Positions 25,928-34,236 of a DNA stretch of 64,000 nt are shown here, in pieces. Positions within the stretch are counted from its first letter, which is position 1, and each line of letters opens with the position of its first letter. Under the pieces are notes generated by a model. The model saw only the letters and a list, made by a program, of their open reading frames with translations. It was not told where the DNA came from and made no database searches. This DNA comes from Paenalicyclobacillus ferrooxydans (GTDB lineage: Bacteria > Bacillota > Bacilli > Alicyclobacillales > Alicyclobacillaceae), in the NCBI RefSeq assembly GCF_001399675.1, contig NZ_LJCO01000048.1, positions 50,684-114,683 of the forward strand, given 5' to 3'. A program made the position numbers and the translations under genes.

Positions 25928-26626
25928 ATGCATATGACAGCCTACATCTGGTTGGCCATCATCCTTCTGGCGGTGGTGGTACTGTCGTTATCTGTTGTGA
26001 CCGTAACGGTGGAACTCACACAACACGGGGCAACTGTACAAGGATCCGTGCGGATCCGAGCACTTTTCGGTCTCTTGAAGGTTCGTCGTGAGTTGAAGGA
26101 ACTGCACCCCAAATTGACCAAGGAAGGCCCTGCGGTCAAATCCGTGCATCAGGCAGCAACGAAACAGCATCAGGAATCAACCCTCACTTCTTCTGAAGTG
26201 TGGGGGTTTGTGAAGAACTGGCGGAGCTACGCTTCGGTGTTGCCAAAGGCCTGGCACCCCTTGAAACGGTTTCTTCGCAGTGTTCAAGTATCTGAAGTGA
26301 CGGTGAATGCTGTCGTCGGTACTGGAGACGTGGTTTCGACAGGCTGTCTGGTTGGTGCTGCATGGGGGGGAGTTGGTATGATTATCGGCCAAGTTTCCCG
26401 CCTGACCCGGTTTACGGCAAAGCCACAACTATCCATCACACCGAACTTCCAGGGAACTCTGTTCGATGCTGCTGTGCACTGTATAGCTCGTGTCACGCTA
26501 GGACACGCTATCGTTGGAGTATTAAGGATGTCTCTGACGTGGGTGAGCATACAGAAAACCCTGCAACGTCTGACAAGCCGGCCACGCAAGGAGGAGAAAA
26601 CATGGAACACCCCATCCAGGGGCTGA
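25928..26626 (+). CDS. DUF2953 family protein (YtfI-like)
   Basis: A 232-residue protein with one N-terminal membrane span (about 5-25), a beta-rich segment (TVTVELTQHGATVQGSVRI) and a basic C-terminus. The middle part HPLKRFLRSVQVSEVTVNAVVGTGDVVSTGCLVGAAWG...RLTRFTAKPQLSITPNFQG is the DUF2953 pattern. In Bacillus this gene (ytfI) precedes ytfJ. ATG 25928 is used; ATG 25934 is possible. It overlaps ytfJ by 25 bases. Function unknown, probably sporulation-linked. Confidence 0.82.
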   Translation: MHMTAYIWLAIILLAVVVLSLSVVTVTVELTQHGATVQGSVRIRALFGLLKVRRELKELHPKLTKEGPAVKSVHQAATKQHQESTLTSSEVWGFVKNWRSYASVLPKAWHPLKRFLRSVQVSEVTVNAVVGTGDVVSTGCLVGAAWGGVGMIIGQVSRLTRFTAKPQLSITPNFQGTLFDAAVHCIARVTLGHAIVGVLRMSLTWVSIQKTLQRLTSRPRKEEKTWNTPSRG

Positions 26627-27021
26627 TGAAAACAGCCATGGAAAACATCAGAGAGATGGTGGACGTCAACACTATCATCGGCGATCCGGTAGAGACCCCA
26701 GACGGTACAGTCATCCTGCCTGTATCCCGGGTCGGATTTGGATTTGCAGCCGGTGGAAGTGAGTTTCAGGCATCTGACGGCAAGAGCCAACAGTCGGGCG
26801 AGACCCCTTTTGGCGGCGGATCCGGAGGCGGGGTATCCATCATTCCGATTGGATTTCTGATTGTGAAAGGCGAAAACGTTCGGCTCTTGTCTGCTGATAA
26901 CCAGAATCAGTTGTATGATCGGTTGATTGACATGGCGCCTGCTGCGATCGAAAAACTACAGTCGATGTTCAAGGGCGGCAGTCAACACAAACCAGGTGAA
27001 GGCCCAACCCCAGTCCAATAA
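26602..27021 (+). CDS. ytfJ: Sporulation protein YtfJ (GerW family)
   Basis: A 139-residue protein with the GerW pattern: HPIQGLMKTAMENIREMVDVNTIIGDPV, TVILPVSRVGFGFAAGGSEF, a Gly-rich stretch GGGSGGG and VSIIPIGFLIV. In Bacillus it is forespore-expressed; in Streptomyces the homologue GerW affects germination. AAGGAGGAG sits 5 bases before ATG 26602. Confidence 0.92.
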   Translation: MEHPIQGLMKTAMENIREMVDVNTIIGDPVETPDGTVILPVSRVGFGFAAGGSEFQASDGKSQQSGETPFGGGSGGGVSIIPIGFLIVKGENVRLLSADNQNQLYDRLIDMAPAAIEKLQSMFKGGSQHKPGEGPTPVQ

Positions 27022-27042
27022 GTTTGTCCTAATCCCGTACAA

Positions 27043-27093
27043 GCTGGCATACCCATGGTAGAAGAAGACTCTTTCTACCGTGGGGGTGCCAGC
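27043..27093 (+). other. Long hairpin ending at the spmA start codon
   Basis: Arms 27043-27063 and 27073-27093 can pair at 20 of 21 positions (two as G-T), with a 9-base loop. The 3' arm contains the GGGGG ribosome site and ends directly before TTG 27094. Confidence 0.8.
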
Positions 27094-27681
27094 TTGATTG
27101 ATTTCATCTGGCTTTTGCTGTTCTGTGCTGGGCTTGTAACGGCTGTGTTTACGGGAAAAGTAGGCGCTGTGTCGGAGGCTGTTCTGGGCGGCGCTGAATC
27201 TGGTGTTGAGCTCGCTATCGGGCTTGTCAGCGTCATTGCTTTTTGGCTGGGCATCATGAATATTGCTGAAAAGGCTGGCCTCGTTGAAATTCTCGCACGG
27301 TGGCTTCGACCTATCGGCAGGTTTCTGTATCCATCCGTTCCTCCTGACCACCCCGCCATGGGCAGCATTTTGGCCAATATGAGTGCAAACATTCTCGGGC
27401 TTGGAAATGCCGCAACACCGCTCGGTCTCAAGGCCATGCAAGAACTGCAAACGCTGAACGAAGACAAGGAGACTGCCAGCGACGCGATGTGTACATTACT
27501 CGCCATAAACACGGCGAGCATCACCTTAATTCCCACTACCGTGATCGCAGTCCGCATGCAGTATGGGTCAGCACATCCAACCTCAGTGGTGAGTACAACG
27601 CTGCTTGCAACAACCATCGGAACCATTGCGGCTGTCATTCTAGACAGACTGTTTCGCCGCTGGTCGAAACGGAGGCGATAA
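27094..27681 (+). CDS. spmA: Spore maturation protein A
   Basis: A 195-residue membrane protein of the nucleoside-recognition/Gate family: VSVIAFWLGIMNIAEKAGL, NMSANILGLGNAATPLGLKAM and NTASITLIPTTVIAVRMQYGS. SpmA and SpmB are needed for normal spore core dehydration. TTG 27094 is chosen because GGGGGTG precedes it at 5 bases and the protein then begins like Bacillus SpmA; ATG 27055 would add 13 residues but lies in the hairpin arm without a ribosome site. Confidence 0.93.
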   Translation: MIDFIWLLLFCAGLVTAVFTGKVGAVSEAVLGGAESGVELAIGLVSVIAFWLGIMNIAEKAGLVEILARWLRPIGRFLYPSVPPDHPAMGSILANMSANILGLGNAATPLGLKAMQELQTLNEDKETASDAMCTLLAINTASITLIPTTVIAVRMQYGSAHPTSVVSTTLLATTIGTIAAVILDRLFRRWSKRRR

Positions 27682-27683
27682 GC

Positions 27684-28229
27684 ATGCAGGAAATTCTCGC
27701 CGCCGTCTCGGAATGGTTGTTGCCCCTGCTCATTGCCGGCATTATGATAACTGGCTTCGCTAAGCGGATTCCAATTTACAACACGTTTGTGGACGGTGCC
27801 AAGAGCGGGTTTGGAACTGCCATCAGACTGATCCCGCATCTCATCGCGATGATGGTTGCAGTTTCTGTATTTCGAGCTTCAGGGGCAATGGGGTACCTCA
27901 TTCAGTGGCTGGAACCCGTATTGCACTTCTTACACATTCCACCGGAAGTGGCTCCGATGGGCTTGCTCCGTCCAATTAGCGGGATGGGGAGTCTGGCGCT
28001 GATGACGGACATATTTAAGACTCATGGACCCGACTCATGGCTCGGCCAGCTGGCGTCGACGATGCAGGCAGCGTCCGATACGACACTTTACGTGGTCACA
28101 GTCTATTTTGGCAGTGTCGGCATCCGTAAGATGCGGTATGCGCTGAAAGTCGGACTTTTGGCAGACTTGGCCAGCGTCATTGGAAGTGTACTCGCCGTCT
28201 ATATACTCCTCGGCCCCATGCCCAAATAG
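27684..28229 (+). CDS. spmB: Spore maturation protein B
   Basis: A 181-residue membrane partner of SpmA with ILAAVSEWLLPLLIAGIMI, VDGAKSGFGTAIRLIPHLIAM, LLRPISGMGSLALM and QAASDTTLYVVTVYFGSVGI. It starts 2 bases after spmA and is followed by a terminator. Confidence 0.94.
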   Translation: MQEILAAVSEWLLPLLIAGIMITGFAKRIPIYNTFVDGAKSGFGTAIRLIPHLIAMMVAVSVFRASGAMGYLIQWLEPVLHFLHIPPEVAPMGLLRPISGMGSLALMTDIFKTHGPDSWLGQLASTMQAASDTTLYVVTVYFGSVGIRKMRYALKVGLLADLASVIGSVLAVYILLGPMPK

Positions 28230-28266
28230 TCTGTCAATCGAAAGCTCATGTTCAGTTCTCGGCAAG

Positions 28267-28306
28267 CGGGCCATTTTGACCGAACCTGGTTAAAATGGCC
28301 CGTTTT
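28267..28306 (+). terminator. Terminator after spmB
   Basis: An 11-bp stem (CGGGCCATTTT / AAAATGGCCCG) with a 14-base loop is followed by TTTT. Confidence 0.88.
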
Positions 28307-28340
28307 CATTGCATGATTCGCGTCATGCCGACACATTCGT

Positions 28341-28346
28341 TATAAT
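28341..28346 (+). promoter_or_regulatory. Candidate -10 box for rluB
   Basis: TATAAT lies 39 bases before the rluB start; the -35 region has no clear match. Confidence 0.45.
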
Positions 28347-28384
28347 GGGAAGGCTTTTAGAAGTTCGGAGCAAGGAGCGATTAC

Positions 28385-29287
28385 ATGGCGGAGCGGTTGC
28401 AAAAATTTCTGGCGAGGGCAGGGGTTGCGTCCCGTCGCAAGTCTGAAGAACTGATTGTCGCAGGAGAAGTGGAGGTTGACGGTCGAGTCGTGCAAGAACT
28501 TGGGACCGTGATTGACCCCGAACGCCAGAAAGTCAAGGTACGGGGACAGTTGGTGTCTGCCGAGCAAACACAGTGCGTTCTGTTACATAAACCCGTTTCC
28601 TATGTCACGACGGTAAGTGACCCTGAAGGCCGACGCACCGTGCTCGACTTGGTTCAAGATGTCGATGTTCGACTTTACCCAGTTGGCCGGCTGGACTACG
28701 ACACCAGCGGGCTCCTTTTGTTATCAAACGATGGTGAACTGACCTATCGGTTGTTACACCCGAAGCATGATGTCGACAAAGTGTACCGTGCTACGGTCCT
28801 TGGGATGCCTTCGACAGAGGTCATCCGACAATTGATTTCGGGTGTGAAATTGGACGACGGGATGACCAGTCCTGCATTCGTTCGGGTGCTGCGAAACCAT
28901 CCAAAGGAATCTGTCGTAGAACTCACCATCCACGAGGGGCGTAACCGGCAGGTTCGCCGTATGTTTGAGGCTGTAGGACATCCGGTCAAACGGTTGAAAC
29001 GCATTCAATTCGGCCCCTTGCAGCTCGGAAACCTGCCGAGCGGACAATGGCGTTATTTGAACGCGGAAGAACTTTCAGCGTTGTATGAGTTGGTTGGGAT
29101 GACGACGCCTGCCACGACGACGCCTGCCAAGGATACAAAAAGGGAAGTGCCTGGCACCCGCCAGCCTGCCCGACAACGCGGACGGCAAGGAAGTTCGGGT
29201 CGTTCAAACCACGATGGCGGGAAACAGCACCAGACTCGAGAACGGTTCGACCGAAAAGGTACAGTGCGTTCTCATAAAAACAAATAA
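28385..29287 (+). CDS. rluB: Ribosomal large-subunit pseudouridine synthase B
   Basis: A 300-residue RsuA/RluB enzyme: an S4 RNA-binding domain (ERLQKFLARAGVASRRKSEELI), the catalytic motif GRLDYDTSGLLLLSNDGEL with its aspartate, and HEGRNRQVRRMFEAVGHPV. It makes a pseudouridine in 23S rRNA. The last about 60 residues are a low-complexity basic tail rich in Thr, Arg, Gly and Gln, longer than in Bacillus. AAGGAG precedes ATG 28385. The spmAB-rluB-resDE order is Bacillus-like, although resABC is absent. Confidence 0.93.
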   Translation: MAERLQKFLARAGVASRRKSEELIVAGEVEVDGRVVQELGTVIDPERQKVKVRGQLVSAEQTQCVLLHKPVSYVTTVSDPEGRRTVLDLVQDVDVRLYPVGRLDYDTSGLLLLSNDGELTYRLLHPKHDVDKVYRATVLGMPSTEVIRQLISGVKLDDGMTSPAFVRVLRNHPKESVVELTIHEGRNRQVRRMFEAVGHPVKRLKRIQFGPLQLGNLPSGQWRYLNAEELSALYELVGMTTPATTTPAKDTKREVPGTRQPARQRGRQGSSGRSNHDGGKQHQTRERFDRKGTVRSHKNK

Positions 29288-29348
29288 CTCATGCAACAAA
29301 AAAGTGAAAAGACATGAACGGATCTTGAAAATGCTCTGAACAGGAGAC

Positions 29349-29377
29349 TTGCTGCCTGTTTAAATCATGGGCATAAT
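29349..29377 (+). promoter_or_regulatory. Candidate SigA promoter for resDE
   Basis: TTGCTG (29349-29354), 17 bases, CATAAT (29372-29377), 29 bases before the response-regulator start. Confidence 0.55.
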
Positions 29378-29406
29378 GGTAGCGAGAGGGATTGGAGGGA
29401 CTCGGG

Positions 29407-30114
29407 ATGGACCATCAGCCTTACATCCTCGTGGTCGATGATGAGGAGCGCATTCGCAGACTGGTGCGGATGTATCTTGAGCGCAGCGGGTTTCGAGTAG
29501 ATGAAGCAGAAGACGGAAATGAGGCACTCCAAATGGCGTTGGCCAAGCCGTATTCGTTGCTGATTCTAGACCTGATGCTGCCTGGATTGGATGGTCGTGA
29601 TGTCTGCAATCAAGTCCGGCAGTCCTCCAACGTACCCATCATTATGTTGACGGCAGCAGGAGACGAAACACAGCGAATTCACGGTTTTGAGCTTGGTGCT
29701 GATGATTACGTGGTGAAGCCATTCAGCCCTCGCGAACTGGTGATGCGCGTCAAAGCGCTTTTGAAACGGTCGGGAGAACCGGAAATGCAAAAACCCGATC
29801 TTCAGCAGATGTTAAGCTTTCGCGACCTTGCCATCCACCTGGATGCGAGACGCGTTGAAGTGGCAGGTCAGGAAATCAGTCTGACACCGAAAGAGTTCGA
29901 TTTACTGGTCTACATGGCACAACGGCCAGACAAGGTATTCAGTCGTGAAGAACTCTTACGAGATGTATGGAACTACCAGTTTTATGGAGATCAAAGAACG
30001 GTTGACACGCACATCAAGCGTCTGCGTGAAAAGCTGGGACAAGCTTCCGAACGCGTAAGTCTGTATATTGGTACCGTCTGGGGCGTTGGCTATAAATTTG
30101 AGGTCAATCCGTGA
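29407..30114 (+). CDS. resD: Response regulator, OmpR/PhoB family (ResD-like)
   Basis: A 235-residue regulator. The receiver domain has the acidic pair near D11-D12, the phosphoacceptor D55 (LLILDLMLPGLDG) and the conserved lysine in DDYVVKPFSPREL. The C-terminal winged helix has SLTPKEFDLLVYMA and VDTHIKRLREKLG...VWGVGYKFE. ATG 29407 follows GGAGGGA. The histidine-kinase gene overlaps its stop. In Bacillus ResDE controls respiration under low oxygen; that role is inferred from position and wording, since resABC genes are not here. Confidence 0.85.
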   Translation: MDHQPYILVVDDEERIRRLVRMYLERSGFRVDEAEDGNEALQMALAKPYSLLILDLMLPGLDGRDVCNQVRQSSNVPIIMLTAAGDETQRIHGFELGADDYVVKPFSPRELVMRVKALLKRSGEPEMQKPDLQQMLSFRDLAIHLDARRVEVAGQEISLTPKEFDLLVYMAQRPDKVFSREELLRDVWNYQFYGDQRTVDTHIKRLREKLGQASERVSLYIGTVWGVGYKFEVNP

Positions 30115-31862
30115 TTAGAAACAGCATTGTCGCCAAACTATGGCTTACCATCGTTGCGATGGTCGGCCTTGTTTTATTGTTGTTGTCGTTTTTGCTGCAA
30201 CAGTTTTTTGACAACTACGTGTATCAACAGCAGGGAGCAGAACTGCGGCGGCTTGCATACAGCGTACAGACTTTGATGGCCCAAAATCCTGTCAGCGTGT
30301 CACGCAACATTACGCTTGCAAAACAGATGGCGGAAAACTTTGACAACGCTTCAATCACCGTGGAAACGTCACTCCAGGCACACGGCGCTCTCGAGCAAGT
30401 GTTTCAGGCGTTTAACACGGACGACAAGCAGTTGTTCCTAGCCGGGTCACCCGTTGTGCGCGAAGGCGGGTACGGTGACAAGGGCCGGTTGTCTGTGTAT
30501 CTGTTGCTCAAGAGTTCAAATGCGCACACCGGTATGATTCGCGTGACCCAGCAGATGAGCGCGCTTGACGCACCACTCACCCGGATGCGCAACCTGATTG
30601 TCTTTGCTGTCGTTCTTGGGGTCTTGCTAACGACAGGATTAGCGTTTGTCGTCTCCAAAAATCTGTCCCGGCCACTTGTGCAAATGAATGAGGCAGCAGA
30701 AGACATGGCTCGCGGAAACTTCCATCACCGGGTAGAAGTCGTGACGAGTGACGAAGTCGGCAGACTCGGCAGAACGTTCAATGCACTGACGAGTGAACTT
30801 GAGCGCACCATCGCGGCTCTCTCTGTGGAAAAGGATCAATTGAGCAGTATCCTTTCGTCACTCATTGACGGTGTCGTGGCAGCAGACGGGGACGGGAGGA
30901 TTACCTTGGCAAACCCTCCTGCGTTAAGGCGCTTGGCTGCGTTGCAACCGGACCAGGAAGCAACGGAGGGAGACCGGAAACTGCCAGGTCCCTTGTTGTC
31001 TATGATGGAGAATGTACGCCGGGTCAATCAGCCGCAGACGAGAGAACTGAGTTGGCAGGGGCGGGATTATTTTTTCGTTATGACGCCCCTGTACGAATCC
31101 GATGGTGCCACCCCGCGGGGGGTCGTGTGTGTATTCCGGGACGTAACTGAAGAGAAAAAACTCGATAGACTGCGCAAGGACTTTATCGCCAATGTCTCTC
31201 ATGAACTTCGAACCCCTTTGTCGATGATGCAAGGATACAGTGAAGCCTTGCTTGATGAATTTGGCGACGATCCGGTATCTCGGAGAGAACTTACCAGTAT
31301 TATTCATGATGAGTCACTGCGTATGAAGCGTTTGGTCAACGACCTCCTGGACTTGGCTCAACTCGAGTCTGGGCATTTTCAAATGGATTATCAACGCGTG
31401 GACCTCGCAGAGCTTGCCCGCAGAGTTCACCGCAAGTTCGCACAGTTGGCGTTCGAACGGAGTGTCACTTTGACGATCAGGGTGCCTGACGAACCTTTAC
31501 TCGTGCTTGCCGACGAGGACCGGATGGAACAGGTCTGTACGAACCTTGTCGACAACGCCATTCGTCACACGGGCAAAGACGGAAGCGTGTCTCTGGTGCT
31601 GACACGTTCAGAGCGGTTTGCGAGGATCAGCGTTGCAGATACGGGTTCAGGGATTCCAAAGGACGATTTACCTTACATCTGGGAGCGGTTTTACAAAGCC
31701 GACAAAGCACGCACGCGCGGTGTTTCAGGTGGTATCGGATTGGGGCTTGCTATCAGCAGGCATATCGTGCTCGAACACGGCGGGGACATCATGGTAAACA
31801 GCGAGGAAGGGCAAGGAACGACGTTTACATTGTCACTGCCGCTGACAGGTACGGAGAGATAG
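30111..31862 (+). CDS. resE: Sensor histidine kinase (ResE-like)
   Basis: A 583-residue membrane kinase: span 1 at about 8-32, an extracytoplasmic sensor region to about 165, span 2 at about 165-188 ([20 protein letters not shown]), HAMP ([21 protein letters not shown]), PAS (about 240-355), HisKA with phosphorylated H364 ([12 protein letters not shown]), and a HATPase domain with N-box [11 protein letters not shown] and G-boxes DTGSGIP and GIGLGLAIS. It starts with GTG 30111 overlapping the resD stop. Domain order and length match ResE/PhoR-type kinases. Confidence 0.87.
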   Translation: MIRNSIVAKLWLTIVAMVGLVLLLLSFLLQQFFDNYVYQQQGAELRRLAYSVQTLMAQNPVSVSRNITLAKQMAENFDNASITVETSLQAHGALEQVFQAFNTDDKQLFLAGSPVVREGGYGDKGRLSVYLLLKSSNAHTGMIRVTQQMSALDAPLTRMRNLIVFAVVLGVLLTTGLAFVVSKNLSRPLVQMNEAAEDMARGNFHHRVEVVTSDEVGRLGRTFNALTSELERTIAALSVEKDQLSSILSSLIDGVVAADGDGRITLANPPALRRLAALQPDQEATEGDRKLPGPLLSMMENVRRVNQPQTRELSWQGRDYFFVMTPLYESDGATPRGVVCVFRDVTEEKKLDRLRKDFIANVSHELRTPLSMMQGYSEALLDEFGDDPVSRRELTSIIHDESLRMKRLVNDLLDLAQLESGHFQMDYQRVDLAELARRVHRKFAQLAFERSVTLTIRVPDEPLLVLADEDRMEQVCTNLVDNAIRHTGKDGSVSLVLTRSERFARISVADTGSGIPKDDLPYIWERFYKADKARTRGVSGGIGLGLAISRHIVLEHGGDIMVNSEEGQGTTFTLSLPLTGTER

Positions 31863-31906
31863 CAATTGCACCGTGACAACCTGGAGTGACAGCAGGAGGG
31901 ATTACG

Positions 31907-32071
31907 TTGGGCTGGGTCTATTACTGGCGTTTGGTTGATACTGAGTTCCAAGCTTCGTGCCTGAAGGCTCGTTTTGAGGATGCAGAAGGGTGGTTGTACC
32001 GCCGGACACCCAGATATATCGGCGTCTTCCGAACACCCGGCGGCAAATATGGCATCAAAGCGCTGTTTTAA
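31907..32071 (+). CDS. Small protein (54 aa), paralogue of the protein at 36255
   Basis: A 54-residue soluble protein starting TTG 31907 with GCAGGAGGG 6 bases upstream. It begins MGWVYYWRL and ends with [13 protein letters not shown] second copy of this pattern is encoded at 36255-36416 (MSWVYEARL ... TRKGNYGVRYRH). I know no family name. Its stop overlaps by 4 bases the end of the convergent XRE gene. Confidence 0.65.
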   Translation: MGWVYYWRLVDTEFQASCLKARFEDAEGWLYRRTPRYIGVFRTPGGKYGIKALF

Positions 32072-32481
32072 TGAGTGGCCATGGGAGCGGGAATAACATG
32101 ACGAGTTTGTGACAACAAGTCAATCATCAGCGTAAGCAGGTCACGGTCCTCTCTCGGCAAAGTACTCAGCCGATGCGCAGTTTGCAGGTAGGGAGTGGCC
32201 GATTCGTTTAAGACAAAGTTTTGCAGGTATAGAGGCAACTCGTAGGGTGAACTCTTCATCTTAGGTGGTTGGAACGTACTGCTCTCGTCACACAAGGCGC
32301 TAAGCGGAACGCCGAGTGATTCCGCAAGTCGAAGTGCATACTCTAACGATGGAAACCGTTTACCTCGCTCGATGGAAGAAATGTGAGGTGTAGAGATACC
32401 CGATCGTAAGGAAAGTTCCTGCTGGGACCAACTTCGCTCTTGCCTCAGACGCCGAACACGTGTTCCAAATGACGGATTCAA
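32068..32481 (-). CDS. XRE-family transcriptional regulator
   Basis: A 137-residue DNA-binding protein. The N-terminal helix-turn-helix covers about 6-62 ([21 protein letters not shown] ... [20 protein letters not shown]). The C-terminal half is helical ([11 protein letters not shown]) and resembles oligomerisation tails of SinR/SlrR-like regulators. It starts with TTG 32481 (minus strand) after AGGAGGA. It is transcribed away from the sirtuin gene, so it may control that gene and itself through the short shared region. Confidence 0.82.
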   Translation of the reverse strand: MNPSFGTRVRRLRQERSWSQQELSLRSGISTPHISSIERGKRFPSLEYALRLAESLGVPLSALCDESSTFQPPKMKSSPYELPLYLQNFVLNESATPYLQTAHRLSTLPREDRDLLTLMIDLLSQTRHVIPAPMATH

Positions 32482-32605
32482 TACAAATTCCTCCTAGCTG
32501 GAAATGGATTACTTTCCCTGTCACAATAGACTGCCCGCATTGATTTGTAAATCGCTGTTGTTGAATTTGGTTCATTTTTTGTACAGAAAGGACGAATTCG
32601 AGGAG

Positions 32606-33295
32606 TTGCATGTAAGTCTGAAGGATCCAAAGGACGTTTTTCACTACCATATTGGAGAAGTGGCACAACAAGCCCACTTTAAAGTAGCTGTCACGGGGGC
32701 GGGCATCAGCAAGCCGAGTGGACTCCCATTGCTGTCAGACAGCATCGATGGCATTCCCTTACAACGTTTTTTCGATGGGTCCCTGTTTGAATACGATACA
32801 GAACAGTTTTACTCGTCATACCGGAAAATCCTCAGACGTTTCCTCCAAGCCGCTCCGAACCCTGCGCACCTGTCGCTCGCCACAAGCGACACCTGGGTGA
32901 TCACGCAAAACATTGACGGATTACATCGTCTGGCCGGCTCCAAGCACGTTCTCGAGATGCACGGAAACATTCGTGAGTTATTATGCACAGGATGCGGACT
33001 GGTGGAATCAAGTGAACGAGCACTGCACTACGGGGTCCCAAGGTGTCCCAACTGTACCGCCGTCCTCCATCCAGGAATCGTCTTGGCGGGCGAAACCGTG
33101 CGTCATGTCAGTCGGGCCGTAGATTGGGCCGGCCGTGCAGAGCTTCTGTTCATTATTGGAACACGTTTAACTGCTGACCCGGTACGACAAATCCCAGACA
33201 TAGTGGAAGACACAGTTCCGGTTGTCGAAATCAACCAGAATGCAGAAGTGCTCCTGCCGATGATACTCGGACAGGAGCACTGTGAAGCAAATTGA
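32606..33295 (+). CDS. Sir2-family NAD-dependent deacylase, divergent substrate loop
   Basis: A Rossmann-fold sirtuin with GAGIS, TQNIDGLHRLAGS, the catalytic histidine in LEMHGNIRE, a four-cysteine zinc site (CTGC ... CPNC), and the NAD-ribose motif IIGTRLTADPV. The usual SGIPDFR after GAGIS is replaced by SGLPLLSDSIDGIPL, so the residues that shape the NAD/acyl pocket differ. TTG 32606 (after AAAGGA and GAGGAG) is a tentative start giving 229 residues; the frame is open from ATG 32504, which lacks a ribosome site. It probably removes acyl groups from protein lysines. Substrate is unknown. Confidence 0.8.
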   Translation: MHVSLKDPKDVFHYHIGEVAQQAHFKVAVTGAGISKPSGLPLLSDSIDGIPLQRFFDGSLFEYDTEQFYSSYRKILRRFLQAAPNPAHLSLATSDTWVITQNIDGLHRLAGSKHVLEMHGNIRELLCTGCGLVESSERALHYGVPRCPNCTAVLHPGIVLAGETVRHVSRAVDWAGRAELLFIIGTRLTADPVRQIPDIVEDTVPVVEINQNAEVLLPMILGQEHCEAN

Positions 33296-33310
33296 ATCTG
33301 AGTCGATGCA

Positions 33311-33475
33311 CTACCAGCGGGAAGACCGACCCGAGGTAACGAATCCCAAAGCAACGAAAGCGCCCGCCATCGCAAGGAAAATCGTCGTTAAGGTCTGACC
33401 GCTTTCTGAGAAGAACGCAGCCATTACAGAAAATATGACACACATAATTGCAATACCCAAATAATACTTAAACAT
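33311..33475 (-). CDS. Small two-span membrane protein (54 aa)
   Basis: A 54-residue hydrophobic protein with two predicted spans (YYLGIAIMCVIFSVMAAFF and TIFLAMAGAFVALGFV) joined by SESGQTL. ATG 33475 on the minus strand has GGGAGGT about 6-8 bases before. Function unknown. Confidence 0.62.
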   Translation of the reverse strand: MFKYYLGIAIMCVIFSVMAAFFSESGQTLTTIFLAMAGAFVALGFVTSGRSSRW

Positions 33476-33870
33476 GGCGCAACCTCCCTGCACTGAAGCG
33501 AGCATTCAGATTCGTTTCTTATGTTACCATCGTGGGCACTGCTGTGCAATCACACTAAAAGGGCCCTGCATGCAGAAAAAACAACAAAATTACAACTGAT
33601 TCTTCAAAATGCGCAATCTAGGATTTACCTATTTCTTTCCGCAATCGCCTTCGTTATAATAAGGTCAGACTTTCCCATATCCTTTTTGAGAGCGCCCCCT
33701 AATCCGGTTGGTTTACCAAAGGGGGCGCTCCTCTCATTTCTATCGAAAACCAGTGAAGTTTGTCAGAACAGCACCGGTCCTGGGATGCGTTTTGCGAAAC
33801 TTGTTGTACGTACATACTGTGATACAATCATATACGATTCACGCAGATTCATTTTGAAGAGGGGTTTTCT
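33476..33870. other. 395-base gap with a promoter-like site and a long stem-loop
   Basis: No convincing gene. It contains a TATAAT (33655-33660) reading rightward with a weak -35, then an 11-bp perfect stem GAGCGCCCCCT / AGGGGGCGCTC (33690-33700, 33720-33730) whose loop holds a small nested hairpin TTGG-TTTA-CCAA. The stem is followed by CTCTCATTTC on the plus strand and by TCTCAAAAAG on the minus strand, so it is a poor terminator either way. It may be a leader structure for the gene at 33871. Confidence 0.55.
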
Positions 33871-34236
33871 ATGGTTCGACACTGGTATGTTTCAGAACAC
33901 AGTCGAAAAGCCAAACCGCTTCGGCAAATCTATGAACAGCTCCGTCAAAAAGTTGATAAGCAGCTTTGGCAGGCTGATATCCAGTGGGAGAACATTTCTG
34001 CTCACGACGGGATTGTAGTACCGAAGACCGAGAAACACCGATTACTAAACTTAAAAATCCAGGATGAACATTTAAGTCCATACAGCAAAACAGATATGAA
34101 CCTATTCCAGATGCACATGCTGAACGATGAAGTCGAGATCACGGTGTTCAAAGCCCCACACGGGTGGATTCTGATGTACAACGGAGTCAGCGAAGGTCCT
34201 CAGCCGTTTGGTCAGATGGGCTATGACACCAGATGA
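33871..34236 (+). CDS. Hypothetical protein (121 aa)
   Basis: A 121-residue soluble, charged protein starting MVRHWYVSEHSRKAKPLRQI after GAAGAGGGG. An N-terminal helical half (about 15-40) is followed by a mixed half ending APHGWILMYNGVSEGPQPFG. No family is recognised. Its 3' end overlaps the convergent PrsW gene by 16 bases. Confidence 0.65.
   Translation: MVRHWYVSEHSRKAKPLRQIYEQLRQKVDKQLWQADIQWENISAHDGIVVPKTEKHRLLNLKIQDEHLSPYSKTDMNLFQMHMLNDEVEITVFKAPHGWILMYNGVSEGPQPFGQMGYDTR

Noticed and set aside
27075..27839. 254-codon minus-strand frame opposite spmA-spmB
   Set aside because: Antisense shadow of two clear membrane-protein genes.
33521..34018. Open frame of 165 codons across the promoter region before 33871
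   Set aside because: It runs through a stem-loop and promoter-like sequence and overlaps the better supported 33871 gene in another frame.
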